Of a stretch of 64,000 nucleotides of DNA, positions 59,916-64,000 are shown piece by piece. The stretch spans positions 744,001 through 808,000 of the forward strand of contig QANY01008723.1 in assembly GCA_003255025.1 (NCBI GenBank). The letters are read 5' to 3'. The notes beneath the pieces were generated by a model, which was given only the letters and a program-made list of their open reading frames with translations, did not search any database and was not told the DNA's origin. Position numbers and translations under genes: made by a program. The DNA comes from Datisca glomerata. Lineage: Eukaryota; Streptophyta; Magnoliopsida; Cucurbitales; Datiscaceae. Within the stretch, counting starts at the first letter, position 1. The number at the start of each line of letters is the position of its first letter.

Positions 59916-60985
59916 TACACTTCTATTCATCTTTCATCTTCTTCCATTCTTTTTTTAAGATAGTTTAAATTTCTCACACTTTAGCTTACAATATATATTG
60001 TTCATTATTATTCATCATTTCTCTTCTTCGTACACATGTAGTTGATATTTTTTATTTTTTTCCATACATAAGTTGTTTGTTCCTTCTTTATCATTTCTCC
60101 TACTACTAATCTTAAGTTTTATTTCCATTCATTGATGATTTCTTTACAAGTTTGATAATGAGATATATTTGTTATCAACTCAATCAATGGAATGATAATA
60201 AAGCTTTTAAGGGGTGTAAAATTAAATCAATGTGATTCAATCATTTAATGGGTAGAAAATGTACATTTCATTCAAAGATCCCCTATGATAATTTCCCATA
60301 CATAAAAATACATAAAATAGAGAGAAAAACATCTATATAAGATTATGCAAATATTTAAGCTTTAATTTTTTTTATGTTCTTACAAGTCTTTTTTTTTATT
60401 TTGTTCATCATTTTTGTGACATTTGTTTGGACTAGTTACCATCCATGATCATTCCTAAAAATGAAGGAAAAAAATGGTAATTAATGAACTAAGTATGTCA
60501 AAAATTAAAGGGTATATTTATATCCCAAAAATATTTTGTTTTATTTAAAATTTGTTTGTTCATCATTTTTGTGACATTTGTTTGAACTAGTTACCATCCA
60601 TGATCATTCCTATCAATGAAGGAAGAAAAAAATAATAGTAATTATTGAACTAAGTAGTCTAAAAAAAAGAATATTTATATCCCAAACAAAAAAATATTTT
60701 ATTTTAAAAGTTAATTGATCTTTTCTTTGAGACATTTATTTGAACTAGTTATCACTCACTCACATAATCTTTTATATACATGCTAAACAATGGGTAATTA
60801 GATAATTAAGATATATTTTTAATATGATCAATTAAAATTTGTTTACTAATTACCCAATATGGCTATAATTTTTATTTTTAATATAAAAATATGAATATGT
60901 GTATGGTAAATTATGTGTTAATGGTCTCCTAGATAGATGAAATCATTTTTCATTTTAATATTATATATTAGTCCAAGTAAAAATT
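59524..60985 (+). repeat. 3' LTR of the large gypsy element, cut by CACTA B3
   Basis: It starts TGTAGATACC after a purine-rich stretch (aacaaaatggagcagc). It matches the 5' LTR through the TATA box (59716), the AG-rich leader, a (GA)n run near 59885-59911 and the triplicated segment. After about 60760 the match becomes weak. At 60986 the CACTA element B3 begins, so the rest of the LTR should lie beyond it, outside the window. Confidence 0.8.
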
Positions 60986-61087
60986 CACTACTACAAAATA
61001 GGGTTTAGATGAGGGGTAAAAACTGTCATCTCTAGGGCTCTCATCTTTAGTCATTTTAAAAAAATCTGTCTATATAAGGTACCACAA

Positions 61088-61206
61088 AAAGCAATTAGAT
61101 GACAGGGATTACCCATCATCATAGGTGCAAGAAAAAGTAAATAGATGACGGAGATTACCCGTCATCATAGGTGCCGGGAAAAGCAAATAGATGACGGAGA
61201 TTCTCC
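61088..61206. repeat. Subterminal palindromic repeats of CACTA B3
   Basis: Three units of about 44-47 bp (tagatgacagggattaccca, tagatgacggagattacccg, tagatgacggagattctccg), each followed by tcat and (in two) aggtgc. Confidence 0.85.
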
Positions 61207-62381
61207 GTCATTAAATGTACCCTAACTCTTTTAAAAAAATTGACATGGCAAGGCATTGCCTTCCCATGATAGTCCTTCACTATGTTCTTGCATTACAAGT
61301 TACAATTGTGTCCTAATGAGCATGCAAAAGTTTGAAATCCACCCATATTTTATAGCTCAAAATGTAGAATCATGAGAAGCCAAAGATTTAAAAGCTTACT
61401 TCTTTCATTTCTTTTTTCCGAAAAGATTTTGCATCTGATCTTGATATCCGAGCAATGTAAAATAAACGCATCCCAAAAAATGCATAAAGGACTGCATATA
61501 CAAGAATAAAAAAAACTTAAACCAAAATTACTGATCAGATGCTAAAGTCATATTCTGGAAAAATGTAAAATTGGAAGCACGATGTGAAGTATGCAGTGAG
61601 AATCCCACTGTTCCTAAATGAAAATAGATCTAGAATTAGTGTTGAGGAGAAAAGGGTATCTGAACATAATAAACGTTCAACAAACTGAATAGGGAAGGGG
61701 GTCCATAAGGGAATTGCCAAAACAATATGATATATGTAGTTAAAACTTAAAATCAAATCATTATCTAAGAGTCCTTAAAGAGAACATATCAGAAGATAGT
61801 ATTGTAACTAGAAACAAATAGCGCCAAACATTCACTATTTCATTACATACCTGTTGCTGCATTATTTGTATGCTTCCTTGATATCAAATTTTGAACAATC
61901 CTGCCTAATCCTGTAGAAAGTATCTATTGACACATAGAACATTAGTCTTAGATTCTTACTATATTAAGAAACAAGACAAAGTTTTGTAATATTCTCAAAG
62001 GTTCTTGCAAAACCATGTGGCAAGAACACTAAGCCAATGTGTTTCAATGCCCTGCCTTATCTATTAAAAAGTAGAAACTCAACTGATATCATTTTGCTTA
62101 AGAACATTGCTAGTCTGTTTCGTGAATGGAACCTCTTATTGGTGTGAATACAAGATCTGTCTATACTGGTGCAGATTTTTGTAAGAGGTTATGTGGTGTA
62201 TCTGTTATCAGGAGATAATGAGTTTGATTTCAAATAATCCAATTTGATGAAATACCCCTTTTTAGATTTTCTTTTTAATTTTTTAGTTGACATTTTTAAT
62301 ATATAATAGCCTAATGCTTAATCGTCATGAACTGTCATAAATCTTATTTATACGTCTTTATATTCTAATATATATTCTTAG

Positions 62382-62489
62382 TGTATCCAGCAGCAATACT
62401 ACCACGTGAAACAGATATAGAAGCAACGGCTTTGGTTCATTGGTGTGCCTTAGCACTCATAGGAATGACTCTTAAAAAATATTCACAAT
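62382..62489 (+). pseudogene. Exon-like segment 1, unrecognised
   Basis: After a possible acceptor (ttcttag) the plus strand reads VYPAAILPRETDIEATALVH and WCALALIGMTLKKYSQ before a stop. The composition is protein-like, but I know no family for it. It could be the captured exon of a gene inside CACTA B3. Confidence 0.3.
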
Positions 62490-62739
62490 AGTATTTATTA
62501 CTTTTACATCCATGATCAGTTTAGTTGCTATGTTTTTAATGGTCCAATTGTAGTAATTCTATCCATTTTTATTAATTGTAATCGACAATAGCCTAGATTT
62601 TCTCTTACACCCTTTGACCAAATTTCTGTAATGCATACATTATGTATTTTCTTTAAGTAGTTGAAGAAGCATGTACATGACTGAATAAAAAGGCGTGAAG
62701 TCCCTGAAGAGAGTTTGAATAACCTACTTTGGTGACTAT

Positions 62740-62857
62740 TAGATGTCAAGACTTGAAGAGTGAGATTTCTAATGCAAAATTTACTTCTGGAGACAAAAAC
62801 ATGAAGACCATATCTGTTAATGATGCTGTCAGGGTATTGGAAGGTCCCCTTAAGGTT
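62740..62857 (+). pseudogene. Exon-like segment 2, unrecognised
   Basis: After gactattag the frame reads CQDLKSEISNAKFTSGDKNM and KTISVNDAVRVLEGPLK, then a GT (gtttga). Protein-like, no family recognised. It precedes segment 3 with the right order and strand. Confidence 0.35.
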
Positions 62858-63004
62858 TGATGTTAGCCTATGTTATTGTTAGATGGTTACTGGATAGAAT
62901 TTTTTGGTAGGCTGGTTATTGGATAGATATACTTACAGAATGTGAAAAGTCATCTGATTGAGTCTATCTCAAATACAGATAGGGATTGTTAAATATATTT
63001 ATAG

Positions 63005-63117
63005 GCACACCATTTTCATATATGATGAAAATGAGGAGCAATATGGTGGCTATTTCTGCTGCAAATCTCAGATGTGTGAGAAAATTAAGGTTTCTTATGA
63101 TACTTCTAGTGATAAGG
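63005..63117 (+). pseudogene. Exon-like segment 3, unrecognised
   Basis: It starts after an acceptor (atttatag) and reads HTIFIYDENEEQYGGYFCCK and SQMCEKIKVSYDTSSDK, then GT. The three Cys and the mixed charged composition look like real protein. No family recognised. Confidence 0.4.
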
Positions 63118-63208
63118 TTGTAAGTCTCTCTCTATCCTCCTGCATTTGTATCAATTTTTAATGTTCTTGCTAATTGATATATTTTTCTTCCTGGCTTTTT
63201 AATTAGTG

Positions 63209-63264
63209 TGGTAGGAAAGGTAGTTCGACCTCACTTTTTGAAGATTTCCCATCATCTCCCTAGT
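63209..63264 (+). pseudogene. Exon-like segment 4, with stop, unrecognised
   Basis: After ttttaattag the frame reads CGRKGSSTSLFEDFPSSP and a TAG. It would be the terminal exon following segment 3, and the following sequence may be its 3' untranslated region. Confidence 0.35.
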
Positions 63265-64000
63265 CCCCCTTGTCACCTAAACAACCATAGCAAACGAGAG
63301 AAAATAAACCCGAGTGTATATATAGATGTGGTCTTTCTCATATGTTGTGAGTTGTAGATTAGCCATGTTTCTCTATTCCTATTAATCTATAACTGTTGAT
63401 CTAGTCAACCGAGGGGATAAAGATGGAATGTTCATTATTGGTCAAACCCTGAGAATCCGTGTAAGTCCACTGAAATGATACCTTTGTCGGGTCATAGCTA
63501 TTCCTCGTACATATGTTATAGTGAAGCTTGATTCATAGTAGAAGGTTCTTACAGGTTCATTAAGGATCTATTCTTTGTTCAGTTGAATATTTCTCTATAG
63601 TAATTTCTTAGTTTAAAGCTACTTCGATTCTATATATTGTCTAGTTTTTATTAATTTATTTTGATATTAGCTATCCCTCCTTTTCTTTCTTTAACTTGAT
63701 TTTCTTCTATTGCCTGACTGAAAAAAAAGTCTTTGAACATTCTTGGTAACTCTTTATTAGCATGACATTAAAGTAACTCTTTATTAGCATCTTTAGTGAG
63801 TGTAGAAATTTTTTAATTTTTTTTTATAGATTTGACGTGCTTAATTGTTGGTCCAGCATTGTAATTTTTCCTCATTTTTATGTAAGAGGTATATTACATG
63901 CATATGTATGTGCTCAAAGTTCATAATTAGCTTTAGTGGCTTTCATTTTTTGGGATACCTTTCATTCTCTCATTAAAGCTTTTCTACTATGTATGCCCCT

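Larger units (their letters stand above)
60986..64000. mobile_element. CACTA element B3, left part (runs past the window)
   Basis: The left end is CACTACTACAAAATAGGG at 60986, the same TIR as B1 and B2, followed by subterminal palindromic repeats. No matching right end with a clear CACTA is found before 64000, so the element probably continues. The 3-bp sequence before it is att; its partner is not visible. Confidence 0.6.

Noticed and set aside
62550..62560. aattgtagtaatt as the right end of CACTA B3
   Set aside because: It resembles the B-family end but lacks CACTA and a matching 3-bp duplication, and no subterminal repeats precede it.
1..64000. CRISPR array, bacterial operon or phage features
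   Set aside because: The repeats have no constant spacer pattern, and gene structure (introns, TATA boxes, plant elements) is eukaryotic.

Overview
This is a repeat-dominated window of plant nuclear DNA, most likely from a eudicot. The evidence is spliced genes with GT-AG introns, plastid-related sequence (a plastid-type tRNA-Trp gene and a TIC20-like exon), and layers of plant-type transposons: Ty3/gypsy, Ty1/copia, L1, hAT and CACTA. I cannot name the species. Only one ordinary gene looks complete: a two-exon PB1-domain gene on the minus strand (31869-32616) with its own TATA box.

Layout. 1-1.7 kb: decayed gypsy gag/protease and copia gag remnants. 1.86-6.8 kb: a G-rich tandem array with a unit of about 570-600 bp and internal deletions. 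6.9-14.6 kb: a minus-strand, truncated Tat/Athila-like gypsy element (LTR, polypurine tract, extra ORF, integrase, RNase H) with a 1,075-bp hAT element nested in its integrase. 15.46 kb: plastid-type trnW. 15.8-19.5 kb: three adjacent repeat landscapes, namely a TACGTA-bearing minisatellite, a GGCGTTTG palindrome/duplication block and a CATTTTCACAC-type array. 20.5 kb: the last exon of a TIC20-like gene. 22.5-29.9 kb: a full-length CACTA element (7.35 kb) with a decayed minus-strand TNP2-type transposase gene and an internal array of about 230 bp. 31.9-32.8 kb: the PB1 gene. 35.9-36.9 kb: a second hAT element of the same family as the first.

37.4-64 kb: three CACTA elements of a second family (TIR CACTACTAYAA, subterminal palindromes of the type GACGGGGATTCCCCGTC). 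The first (37379-39975, TSD GAT) carries two exons and an intron of a sulfate transporter gene. The second (40433-45323, TSD AAA) carries two exons of a PUS3-type tRNA pseudouridine synthase gene. The third starts at 60986, runs past the window edge and contains a series of exon-like segments that I do not recognise. This reads as a gene-capturing (Pack-CACTA-like) family and is the most interesting content of the window.

45.36-61 kb: a large, old Ty3/gypsy retrotransposon on the plus strand. In order it has a 5' LTR of about 2.2 kb, PBS, DUF7745-like domain, coiled coil, gag, protease, RT, RNase H, integrase, a 140-bp tandem array, and a 3' LTR cut by the third CACTA element. Its coding region is broken by many stops and frameshifts, although the integrase D, D and E codons are still in one frame. 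The sequence contains a 21-N gap inside a poly-C run (51507-51527).
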